This document shows positions 55,542 through 64,000 of a stretch of 64,000 bases of DNA, piece by piece. The position numbers and the translations under genes were made by a program. Origin of the DNA: Plectosphaerella cucumerina (lineage: Eukaryota; Ascomycota; Sordariomycetes; Glomerellales; Plectosphaerellaceae); contig JAGPXD010000001.1 in assembly GCA_020746995.1 (NCBI GenBank), forward strand, positions 4,836,001 to 4,900,000, in the 5' to 3' direction. Below the pieces are notes generated by a model that saw nothing but the letters and a program-made list of their open reading frames with translations, made no database searches and was not told the origin of the DNA. Positions within the stretch are counted from its first letter, which is position 1. Each line of letters begins with the position of its first letter.

Positions 55542-56445
55542 CGATGGTATGATCTGGAAGTCAATGGATAATAGAGGTTGCGTGGTGGGTGACGAGGATG
55601 AGAATAATGGCAGGTGCGGAAGGTGCGCGAGTGCACAGGGCCATGTGCCAGGGCAACACCGAGAGTCAAAGTTCGTCAGCGTGATAGCTTCAAAACAATA
55701 ACAACCCTTGCCTGCTAGTAGGAAGCAGGGACGGAGGCCGTGCCAAAATCTATAATTGAAACAACCTGGTAAGTGGTGACGAAGAGTGGGATGATGTCCG
55801 CACTCTGCATGTCTGGAAGCAAGAGTATGAAGCCGATGAATATTTGGATGGGGATTTATTCTGACTGCAAGGTAAAGACTCAACCTGATAGCATCTCGTG
55901 ATGCCAATAAAATACTCAACATCTTATCGACAGCCGGTACTCCAACCCAATGCAGGTACATAAGTGCCGCTCCTATTTTTAGACATGGAATTTAGGGAGA
56001 GAAACGTGTGGCAGTCGTCACGAACATCCCGTGGGCGCCCTCCCGTCTCCAGTCGCGGTGTTTTCTGTCGTGAACCCGCCCGTGCATCGGACCCCACCGA
56101 GATCCCGCCTCGCGCCCCCCGAGATGCACCAATCACACCCCCTGGCCCTGGCGTCCTCCGGTGTGCGGCTGTGCAGCGGCTTGGCGCCATCTCTGACCTC
56201 ACCTCACATCGCAACTCCGGTCAACCACACACCTCCCTCCCTCTTCCCTCCCTCCGCATAGCGCTGCCGAACGACACCGCACCCACAAGGCTACCCGTCC
56301 CTCCTGCATCTCCTAGCCTTGCGCCATACCCGTCTCGACACACCGACCTGTTGGCTGCAGTTTTCCCATCAGCTGGCCTAGGATCCGAGGGTCTATCTTT
56401 GGATAAACTCACCGAACGGCAACCCTTCCGAGCGGACCTGTCACC
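55542..56445. other. Intergenic upstream of TMEM234-like gene
   Basis: Contains the region 5' of the tRNA-like element and, from about 56.0 kb, a C/T-rich promoter and leader of the TMEM234-like gene. Nothing else recognised. Confidence 0.5.
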
Positions 56446-57016
56446 ATGTCCGATAGCGATGTGGCTCCCGGGGACCAGCCCCCGGTCATCAACTACGTGA
56501 TCGGGTTCCTGCTCGTCGGTGTCGCGTGGGGCCTGACGACGCCCTTCATCCGCCGGGCCGCCAAGAACCACAACCCCCCTGAGCACCCTATCCTCGAGTC
56601 GGACGCCGTCAAGGGGAGCTGGCTCAAGTCCAAGCTCTACGGCGCCTTCTTCGGCGTCGTGGATCTGCTCCGGAACCCACGCTATGCGGCCCCGCTGCTT
56701 ATCAACCTGACGGGTAGCGTGTGGTTCTTCCTTCTCATCGGCAAGGCTGGTGAGTTCTGGTGTGCTGCCGATTGGACGAGGCCAGTACTGATATCTGGCA
56801 GAACTGAGCTTGACTGTGCCTATTGTGAACACCCTCGCTTTCCTCTTCACTGTGCTGGGAGAGTGGTGGGTGGAGAAGAAGGTCATCAGCAAAGGTGAGT
56901 TTCGCACATCTTCAAGAGCCCCTAACCCCCGGTGCTGACTGGCCTCAGAAACGGCTTTCGGCATGTTCCTTTCCCTCGTTGGCATTGGCTTGTGTGTGCA
57001 GAGTAAAAACACTTGA
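56446..57016 (+). CDS. TMEM234-family small membrane protein
   Basis: Exons 56446-56749, 56802-56894 and 56949-57016 give 154 aa. The family is a half-size relative of the EamA/DMT transporter fold, with four helices. TM1 is at about 16-35 (INYVIGFLLVGVAWGLTTPF) followed by IRRAAK; a hydrophilic loop leads to TM2 at about 82-100 (YAAPLLINLTGSVWFFLLIG). ELSLTVPIVNTLAFLFTVLG forms TM3 with the conserved pattern of this family, then EWWVEKKVIS, and TM4 is TAFGMFLSLVGIGLCVQS. The introns (GTGAGT donors) are 52 and 54 bp. The C-terminus is very short (KNT), as usual. Molecular function is not established for the family. Confidence 0.9.
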
Positions 57017-57505
57017 CTCTTCGTGGGTTCACCCTCCTTGTGTATCCGGCAATGCATCTCGGTTATTTGTAAATCTCCGTCTTGCGTCATGTTTCCAGAG
57101 ACCAATGTCAACTTCCTGCCGTGGCAGGTGGACAAATAGAATAAATATGTACAGAGAAGCGAATTTCCCCCCAAGAACCTCCTGCACCGGGCAGCGTCCT
57201 CTCTGCCCCACCCTCTTCCTGAGCCTGCCCCTTTCGCACCGAGTGATCTGACGCCCGGTCACGACCTCGCATGTCTGTACAGCTCTCTTCCCCCCCAATC
57301 CGAACAAAAAACAAACCAGAGCCCCGCTTGCAGGGTCTTCCCTTTCCCAAAGTGCGATTCCGGGTATCTTTCATGTACTGTACCTCGTCGTCGTCGTCTC
57401 CTCGCCTCGTGTCATGAGTCTGACATGCTCTCGTGGCATCATTGGCCATTGCGCATCAAGAAAAATAAGAATGAAGAAGAATGGAAGAAAGAAGTGGGAA
57501 CCTGC
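57017..57505. other. Intergenic between convergent genes
   Basis: 3' regions of the TMEM234-like gene and of the next minus-strand gene. Nothing else recognised. Confidence 0.6.
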
Positions 57506-58202
57506 TCAAGGTCGTCGTGCGCGAAGCCAGCGCTGCACGCTCCTGAGGCTCGGGTCCTCGGCCACCCAGCGGCCCATGTTGTGGTCCGAAGTGCGAAGCT
57601 CCGCGTAGATTACATCGTCAGTGATGGCTGCGAGCTCCTAATATCTTGTCAGTGACCGATATCTCCAGCTTGGTGTCTCTTGTGACTTACTGCTCTCAGC
57701 TGCTGATCGCAGGCCCTCAGGATCGACTGCACTCCAGAGTGCGGCCTTCCGCCCTGCAGAATCGAATCCCTGTTCTCAACCCAGCGCTGCGCAGCAGCTT
57801 GTCTGAGGTAGATCTTCTGTCCCTCGTGTCTCCTGGCGTACGAATCGAGCAAGACCCTGGAGTATGTCAGTATGAGAGATGTTGGAAAAGGAGGTGACTA
57901 CCATACTGCTTGAGCTCCGCCTTTTCTTGTTCGTCCGGGTTGCTCGCCTCGGGGACACTCGTGTCCGCCGCACAGTTGAGGATGTGTTGACCATCAAGGC
58001 CACACTGCCGCAGAGCGGCCCAGCCCTCGCCATAGTAGTCCTCCATGTTGGGAGGTTCCGTCGGCGCAGCAGCAATGTAGTACTGCAGAGTCCGGAAGTC
58101 GGACAGAACATCGGCGACTCGCACCCTCCGGTATTCGTTGACTAACACCAGATTAGGTCTCTGGTCTAGGGTAACACGGTGGTTTGACTCACGTCCGTCC
58201 AT
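57506..58202 (-). CDS. Unrecognised 180-aa helical protein
   Basis: Exons on the minus strand are 58193-58202, 57907-58141, 57691-57856 and 57506-57637. The joined protein reads MDGLNEYRRVRVADVLSDFR, then YYIAAAPTEPPNMEDYYGEG, LDSYARRHEGQKIYLRQAAA, DSILQGGRPHSGVQSILRAC and finally TDDVIYAELRTSDHNMGRWV ending WLRARRP. It is mostly helical, with no signal peptide, membrane segment or catalytic motif. The last two introns are secure, because each skips stop codons or breaks and restores a natural-looking sequence. The first (51 bp, GTGAGT ... GTTAG) is a multiple of three without a stop, so a form with 17 extra residues is also possible. The second uses GTATGG as donor. I know no family name for it. 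Confidence 0.7.
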
Positions 58203-60414
58203 CTTGATCTACAAGAGTCTGGTGGCAAGATTATATCGTCAGCCAGGTGGTAGTATGTACAGACTGGCGACGATGCGGCAGTGCTTCCAACGAATAGGGT
58301 GACGGCAAGGGGAGTAGTATGAGAGAGGTCCAGCCAGATGTGGAGTGTCAGCGAGAGACGAGGCTATTAGGTGATGATGGTTGGAAGGGACATCCGATGA
58401 ACTGTGAGACTAGAGAGTGGCAACATCCAGGACATCGGGTGGCGTGAAGAAGGCTTTTGTACAAGTGCCGCGGGCTCTCTGGGAGGGGGGCATCGTCATG
58501 AAAGGTTCACAGGTCTAGAGCAAGCGAACTACCCAGAGCCAGCCTTGGTGTCCGGCGCCGTCGACAGGGCCAGAGATAGCTCCTCGCTCCCGCACCCTGA
58601 CCATGCAAAAAGTCCGGACGAGCCCCAGCAACCTACATGATCCCGCCATGATGGCACGCAAAATGGCCCGAGCTCTGCATGCGATCCGGGACGGAGGGTC
58701 ACATCGAAGAGGGATGGTGTCCGCCGCCAGCCCGTGATGTTTCTCGCGAGGCCGAGACACCACGCCTAATCGGGGACTGCTGGAGGTGTGCCCCACGGTT
58801 CGGGAGATGCAGCCCAGTGCTAGTCTGCACCTGAGCCGCGTGGTGGCATGGGTGAGGTTTGGGAGCGAGGTCGACGTCGGTCAACGTCAGTGGTCGAGAT
58901 GCCCTCCCGGAGGCCTGGCGCGGAGGATGCGGGTATGCAAGGCCACTACGGCGGCGCCAGGGCCATAGGCGCCACGAGGGATATCATTGGACAATGTGCG
59001 GCTCGGGGAGAATTGCTTGTGGAGGGGGGGGCTTCGAGTTCTGCACGATCTAAGCTTGAAGCGGGATGACATGGGATGGAAGTGGATGGTGCAACAGCAA
59101 ACTGGTGAGCGACATTTTGCTTGCTCCCTCCCGGCGCAGAGATGCAATGGCATCCTGTAAGTCGGTGGGCAGCCAAGCGATATCCCCACCAGCGCGCGGA
59201 ACACCTCACAAGGCGCTGCTGCACTGGAGAAAAAAAGCATCAGAATAGTGCAGCACTGGCACAAAGCCAGAACGACTGTGCCTTCTCAGCTCGGTCACGG
59301 GCAGGACGAAGAGGTCGACAGTCCCAATCCGGTAGGGAGGCAGTGCAGTGCATGCAGTGCCTTGTGGAGCGATACAGCGAACCGCCCAATGAAGGCGTCG
59401 CACGATGGCCTCTTGGGACCTGGACCAGCTGAACGCCCAAATGCAAGGCGGCGTTAGCGACTCCAGTTGGGGCCCCCAGCCCTGCCCTGCCCTGCATTAG
59501 CTGTGCGGTGAGAGTGCGAGTTGCACTTTTCAAAAGCTCGCGGGAGGAGACCAAGCCTCTCCTGGCTTTGCTGCGACTGGCCAGCCGAGGCCATGAACTG
59601 GGCTGATGTCGGCCCAGCTTTCGTGACTGGGTTCTGAGGGTGTCGTCGGTGTCCCGACGTTGAGGGTCGTGTCGCCCCCAAAAGCCGGGTTCCCGTGGCT
59701 GTGGTTCCCTCCGCTCAATGTTCGGTTGACATGTTGGTGTGCAGCCCGCCACGTCGCGTGGTGCCAGCCCTATGCCGTTGAGGGGCATCGGCATCCCTTC
59801 ACCAACACGGGAGATAGACAGTGTCACCCCTTTGACTGTCCTCCATTCAAGGTCGGTCCAGGCCCTCCACACCCTCCACCTTCCACCCTCCACACCCTTC
59901 CCTCCGCCTCCTCCTCCTCGCCCTGGCAGAGGCCAAGCCCCATGAATCTCACCATCGCGATCTCCAGCGGCCTCAACGGGTGGCCCGGATTGGGTTCTGT
60001 CTTTGACGTCATGTCCTCCCTCCCTCCACATCGGAATGACATGCTCCCGGTCAACATGCCCTCAGCTCTCTCTACCTGACATCATAGCACGATACTGCAA
60101 AGGCCGGTACTGCCCCTGCTGGTTGCAGCTCACTCTCGGCGTGGTGGTCGTCCCAGTGTCTTCATCTATAACGCCTGTCAGACCAGATAGTAGTACAAAC
60201 AACGTCGTATGCCCTTCAGCCCTGCGGCATATCCGCTCAGCCCTGGGTGCAGCTTCGGCGAAATCACCGCTGGCCTTGACCTCGTGTCGCATTGCGTCGC
60301 TGTCGTCTCGGCGGTATTCTTTCTCACGCCTCGCATGGCGGCCTCGCCGTCCGTACGGGCATGCCGTCCGAGCCCAGCTTCTCACGCGCCGACCCAATTG
60401 TCCTCCTGATGGCC
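58203..60414. other. Gene-free stretch, 2.2 kb
   Basis: Contains the promoter of the unrecognised 180-aa gene at its left and the 3' region of SCL1 at its right. A 263-aa minus-strand frame (59240-60031) and smaller plus-strand frames overlap without any domain. No RNA gene or repeat recognised. Confidence 0.45.
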
Positions 60415-61463
60415 TCAATCCTTCTCAGCGATCGCCTGCAGACGCTCGTCAATCTCCTCCTCGGTTAGTGTCCTGAAGGACGGGTCTGAACCCTCCTTGC
60501 CATCCGCCCGAGGTCCGCCGACGATGCCGATCTCGAGCTCGCCCTTCTTGAAGTCCATGCTCAGCACTGTGCTGAGCGTCGTGATGGCCAGCTCCACGAC
60601 GTCCCTCCAGTCGCCGTCCGCGTGATCCTTGTTGCGCAGCTTCTTCTCGAGGTGGTTGAGCGCCTCCTGCTGCTTGGGGCCGGCGGCGGTGCCCTTGTAG
60701 CCGATGTAGTATCCAGCGGGGTCGGTCTTGAAGAGCTGAGGTCCATACTCGGAGTCGAGGGAGATGAGCGTCGTGGCGACGCCGTACGGCCGCATGTAGG
60801 CCTATGACCAGGTCAGCACATCCATGCAACAATTCCGTAAGACCTCCCTCTGTCCTGCTTACCCGCTGGGTGTACACCTGGCTGATGTTGGCCAGCCTCT
60901 TGGCCAGGGCATCACACGGCATCTCGTAGCCGTACTTGTACCGGAACTCAGCTGCCTCGGATTGCGCACGCTGGGCGAAGGCGCGGGCGTCGGCGATGGA
61001 TCCGGTAATGACGCAGCCAACCGAGGGGGACAGCTGGAAGATGTGGGAGACGGAGGCGGGATCGATGAGCTTGTCCTGGGTAGGTGTGAGCATCTTGGCA
61101 ATGCATGCGCTGGCGGGGACGGGATCTGGCTTAAACGTACAGGCACCTTCTTCTGGGACAGGACGACGGCGGAGTCCTTTCCACGCACACCTATCGACAT
61201 GATGTTTGCCGCTGTGATGGCCTTGAAGGCATATTCTGGTGGTCGTTCGTCAGCGCCCGATTGTAGGGAGGCCGTCATCGGGAAGGCGGGTCTCCTTGAT
61301 TGGAGCGCCGCGGAACTCTGCTAACATACCGACTTGGTACAATCTTCCCTGCTCGGAGAAGATGGTAATGTGCCGGTCGTATGCTGAACCGCCTGTAGTT
61401 GGTGCATGTTAGCCATCTGTCAGAGCTGCGGGGCAGCTGCACATCGAGCAACGCACCAGACAT
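60415..61463 (-). CDS. SCL1: 20S proteasome subunit alpha1 (Scl1 type; human PSMA6)
   Basis: Alpha-ring subunit of the 20S proteasome. Exons on the minus strand are 61457-61463 (7 nt), 61330-61392, 61141-61235, 60863-61075 and 60415-60801, giving 254 aa (yeast Scl1 252). The N-terminus assembles as MSGGSAYDRHITIFSEQGRL plus YQVEYAFKAI, the alpha-subunit signature that gates the pore. VRGKDSAVVLSQKKVPDKL follows across an intron. FRYKYGYEMPCDALAKRLAN, YTQRAYMRPYGVATTLIS and KTDPAGYYIGYKGTAAGPKQ identify the alpha1 type specifically. The C-terminus ends ERLQAIAEKD. There is no catalytic Thr, as expected for an alpha subunit. The 7-nt coding first exon is typical of this gene's structure only by inference; all junctions have GT/AG. 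The gene is divergent from the WKF-domain gene. Confidence 0.97.
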
Positions 61464-62167
61464 TGTGACGGATTTCTGTGCTGCTGTTTTGGGGTGTTCG
61501 AGAGGTTGCGTCGGATCGGTGCGGTACGTTGGGTTGAGAAGGTAGCTGGTGATGGTACGGCAAGATGGAGCTCCTGGAGGTTATCGACGCGTTTGCACGT
61601 AGCTTGCCTGGAGCTGGTCGTCGCAGGTGATGCAGCCTGAGCACCGACCACCTTGGGGAAGAGCCTCCAGGTTGGGAAGGCGGTAGGGAGCGTTCTGCCA
61701 GGCCACATCTGCTGACATAACATGCTCCGTGCCTGCTTCTCCAAGCGGGATAGCGCGGGGTCATCCCTGCGTTTTGACCCACACTCCAGGGAACGGCGGC
61801 TGAGGACCCGACGTCAGGATTTTGGCCCAAGGCGGGCCGCAAGGGAAGAAAAAAAACCCAAGCAGCATCGGACCCTGTTGCTGATGCCCAATGAACAAGC
61901 AGGGCGGTCTCTGCCACGACAACATTCCGGCCTGATAGGTTAGACCACCAGAAGACGCATCGAGTCCCGTCCATCGCCCCGTTTATTGTTTTCTTTCTCG
62001 GCCGGCGGACACCGCCCAATACGCACACATAACATTCCAGCGCAGGGCGGACGGAAAGACACCAGCGCGCCTGTCCGAGCACCACCACAAAGGGCACGCC
62101 TTGAAACGGGAAGACAAGAGACGAAAGACGTGGCCCGCCGCCTCGAACCCCCCTCCCATTACTCAAC
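61464..62167. promoter_or_regulatory. Divergent promoter region SCL1/WKF gene
   Basis: 704 bp between two start codons. A 291-aa minus-strand frame crosses it and enters the WKF gene antisense; no domain is visible and I regard it as chance. No clear TATA box or CCAAT box was seen near either start. Confidence 0.5.
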
Positions 62168-63571
62168 ATGTCTTCAGCATCCCCCTTTGGCCAAGGGCAG
62201 AAAGTCCCGGCCTGGAAGCGATTGGGCCTCCAGCTCAAGCCTGCAGCAGCACCCACCGAGCCCGGCGCCGCTCCTGCAGCCGGATCGCAGCCCAACGGGG
62301 CCAGAAATCAGGATCTGGGCGTCAATGCCTCCTCCGCCGCGAAAAGAAAACGGCCGGACGTCTCCGCTCCCGCCGCATCGCCCTCTCCTCTGAAGAAGAC
62401 TCGCCTCAACGACAACGACAACCACGCTGTCGCCCGCACACCGACCCTCAGGAAGCAAAAGTCCGTCACCTTCACCGACGACACAAAGACCCCCGCAGAC
62501 GCCAACACGGCAAACGGCGTCAAGACACCGGCGAAGAAGACAAACGCCGCCTCCCCAAAGTCGAAGCAAGGCAAACAGCAGCCCGTCTCCGACCCCAAGC
62601 CGGCACTGGACTACCTCCAGAACTGGAAACACAAGCGGGATACCTGGAAGTTCAACAAAAACTACCAGTCCCTCCTCATCAAGCGCACCTTCGACCCCCA
62701 TGCCTTGCCCACCGACCACATCGAAATCTTCTACGAGTACATTAGGGACCTGAAGGGCGGACTGCGACAGCTCCTCCGCAACACTGCAAGGGACATCAGG
62801 AAAAGAGACGCTGCGGAGGGCAAGGGAGGCTTCCCCGAGGGCACCATGGACGTGCAGGCAAAGCAGGCGGAGTACGAGGAAATCATCGCAGGCTTCCTGC
62901 AGCTGGGGCTGGGAGCCGGAACCAAGAGGAAGCGCTTCGATGAGGTCACCTTCATGCAGGGCCCTCCAGAGCCTATCCTTGCGCACCGTGTTATCAAGCG
63001 CATGCGTGCCGAGCTCATCGACGAGGAGCTCACCGACAGCGACGACGAGAGCGAGGCAGATGCCGGCAGCGAGGCCCCCACCACCACGACCGAGGCCACC
63101 ACCGTCGCTGCCTCCGAGGACGCCGCTGAGGAGGAGGCCCCTGAGGCTGCCGAGGCCCGCCTCGACGATCGAGCCCGGGCCGCCCCCGTCGGAGATGCCG
63201 ATGTGAAGCGGGTTAGGAGGCGCAAGCTGCGCGTGGCCGCCGACGACAGCAGCTCCGACGAGTCGTCCGACTCCGAGAGCGATAGCGATTCGGGCTCCAG
63301 CGATTCCGACAGCAGCGACTCGGACGACTCAGACTCTGAAGAGGAGGAGGGTGCGGCCGATGACGCCGCCGATGACTCCTCTGACTCCTCGGACAGCTCC
63401 GATAGCGACTCGTCCGACTCTGAAGAGGAGGAGGACGATGATGCTGAAGCCAGCGACTCGGACGACTCGGACGATAGCGACAGCGACAGCGAAGACGAAC
63501 AGCCTGCAAAGGCACCCGTGGCTACACAGCCCAAGAAGAAGGTCCAGGCTCGCGCCAAGGGCCCCAACTAG
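62168..63571 (+). CDS. WKF-domain protein (C7orf50/Rbp95-like), probable ribosome biogenesis factor
   Basis: Single exon of 467 codons. The N-terminus has the short conserved PAWKRLGLQLK. Residues 50-145 are basic and disordered, with NLS-like AKRKRP and KQKSVTFTDDTKTP. The WKF domain (about 148-215) reads LDYLQNWKHKRDTWKFNKNY, QSLLIKRTFDPHALPTDHIE and continues to LKGGLRQLL. A helical segment follows to KRMRAELIDEEL. From about residue 290 the protein becomes acidic, then a Ser/Asp-repeat tract (about 360-445, CK2-type SDSD and SDDSD units), ending in a basic tail (KKKVQARAKGPN). Alternating acidic Ser and basic segments are typical of nucleolar proteins such as Srp40. Yeast Rbp95, also a WKF protein, acts in 60S assembly; the same role here is inferred. 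Confidence 0.88.
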   Translation: MSSASPFGQGQKVPAWKRLGLQLKPAAAPTEPGAAPAAGSQPNGARNQDLGVNASSAAKRKRPDVSAPAASPSPLKKTRLNDNDNHAVARTPTLRKQKSVTFTDDTKTPADANTANGVKTPAKKTNAASPKSKQGKQQPVSDPKPALDYLQNWKHKRDTWKFNKNYQSLLIKRTFDPHALPTDHIEIFYEYIRDLKGGLRQLLRNTARDIRKRDAAEGKGGFPEGTMDVQAKQAEYEEIIAGFLQLGLGAGTKRKRFDEVTFMQGPPEPILAHRVIKRMRAELIDEELTDSDDESEADAGSEAPTTTTEATTVAASEDAAEEEAPEAAEARLDDRARAAPVGDADVKRVRRRKLRVAADDSSSDESSDSESDSDSGSSDSDSSDSDDSDSEEEEGAADDAADDSSDSSDSSDSDSSDSEEEEDDDAEASDSDDSDDSDSDSEDEQPAKAPVATQPKKKVQARAKGPN

Positions 63572-63806
63572 ATCAGGGACGAGGCACGTCCCGTGTTCCA
63601 CATGGATTCGATATTTGAAAAAGGGGCAAAGTAAAAAGTAGGCCAGGATCTGGAGAAACTCTGTATCAAAACCCCGCTGTGGTATTTTCTTGTCTGTATT
63701 GGATGGACATGAGACTAGACATCGGCACCCGCCGACTTTTGTTGTCGCAATGAATGGATGGATACCCGCTGCAGAAACGCTGGCTGCGGCTCACATATGG
63801 AATATT

Positions 63807-64000
63807 CTATGCGTACAGCTTGGTGAAGCCAGCCACGGGCGGCTGCAGCCAGTTCTTCTCGTCGTAATTCGTGCCCTCATGCTCGATGACGTGAAATGTG
63901 TAGATGATGCGGCCCTTCTGGCTCGTGTTGCGCTCGCTCTTGTGGAGCAGGTTGCCGTGGATGAGAACCAGGTCCCCGGCCTTGACCTCACCCGGGACGT
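63807..64000 (-). CDS. Phytanoyl-CoA dioxygenase-family protein, C-terminal part (cut by window)
   Basis: The last 64 codons of a minus-strand gene that continues beyond the right edge; stop at 63807-63809. The visible part reads VPGEVKAGDLVLIHGNLLHK, SERNTSQKGRIIYTFHVIEH and ends VAGFTKLYA. The GDLVLIHGNLLHKSERN block carries the distal iron-ligand His of the PhyH fold, with the 2-oxoglutarate-binding Arg nearby (Arg in KGRIIYTFH). The proximal His-x-Asp lies outside the window. These are non-heme Fe(II)/2-oxoglutarate oxygenases; fungal relatives act in peroxisomal alpha-oxidation or in secondary metabolism, and the substrate cannot be predicted from this part. Confidence 0.85.
   Translation of the reverse strand, partial: VPGEVKAGDLVLIHGNLLHKSERNTSQKGRIIYTFHVIEHEGTNYDEKNWLQPPVAGFTKLYA

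Noticed and set aside
55260..55961. 233-aa minus-strand ORF
   Set aside because: Runs straight through the tRNA-like element and both hairpins; no domain.
59240..60031. 263-aa minus-strand ORF
   Set aside because: No domain or splice logic; overlapped by plus-strand frames.
61420..62295. 291-aa minus-strand ORF
   Set aside because: Spans the SCL1 start, the promoter region and the antisense of the WKF gene; no domain.

Overview
The window is nuclear DNA from a filamentous ascomycete (Pezizomycotina). The signs are GC-rich coding regions, short introns of about 45-270 bp with GTRNGT donors and CTAAC-type branch sites, a Con-6 conidiation gene, a Neurospora Tob38-like SAM subunit, fungal-type TACC, Ies4, Dre2 and Kex1, and an intron-containing tRNA-Val. 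The protein flavour suggests Sordariomycetes, perhaps Glomerellales or a relative. That placement is an inference from remembered family sequences, not a search.

Layout. 1-3560: no supported gene. 3561-5252 (-): unrecognised 563-aa protein. 7105-9196: divergent ribosomal protein genes RPL10 and RPL30. 9640-10552 (-): SUR7/PalI-type four-TM protein. 12069-13483 (+): secreted, probably GPI-anchored PLC-like phosphodiesterase. 14217-14435 (-): 72-aa protein, then 4.2 kb without a gene. 18694-19679 (+): metaxin-type SAM complex subunit. 20118-22433 (-): GID/CTLH ubiquitin-ligase scaffold GID1. 24111-25104 (-): INO80 subunit IES4. 27465-28397 (+): secreted Ser/Thr-rich protein. 29671-31257 (+) and 31373-33129 (-): indoleamine 2,3-dioxygenase and an MFS exporter, tail to tail. 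34476-35883 (+): proline biosynthesis PRO2. 36343-38688 (-): fungal TACC coiled-coil protein. 39239-39325 (-): tRNA-Val(AAC). 39829-41358 (-): SPX-domain membrane protein. 44997-47258 (+): MPP10. 48145-49351 (+): DRE2. 49863-51834 (-) and 52647-53478 (+): divergent KEX1 and SFM1. 53631-53928 (-): con-6. 55381-55541 (-): tRNA-like element followed by two hairpins. 56446-57016 (+): TMEM234-like protein. 57506-58202 (-): unrecognised 180-aa protein. 60415-61463 (-): proteasome alpha1 SCL1. 62168-63571 (+): WKF-domain nucleolar-type protein. 63807-64000 (-): 3' end of a phytanoyl-CoA dioxygenase-family gene cut by the window edge.

Most genes are core housekeeping: translation and ribosome biogenesis (RPL10, RPL30, MPP10, SFM1, the WKF protein), proteolysis (SCL1, GID1, KEX1), chromatin, Fe-S assembly and proline synthesis. 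There is no obvious secondary-metabolite cluster, transposon or CRISPR array. The most unusual item is the structured tRNA-like element at 55.4-55.5 kb. Exon boundaries were derived by hand from splice consensus and protein continuity. Every multi-exon model sums to a multiple of three.
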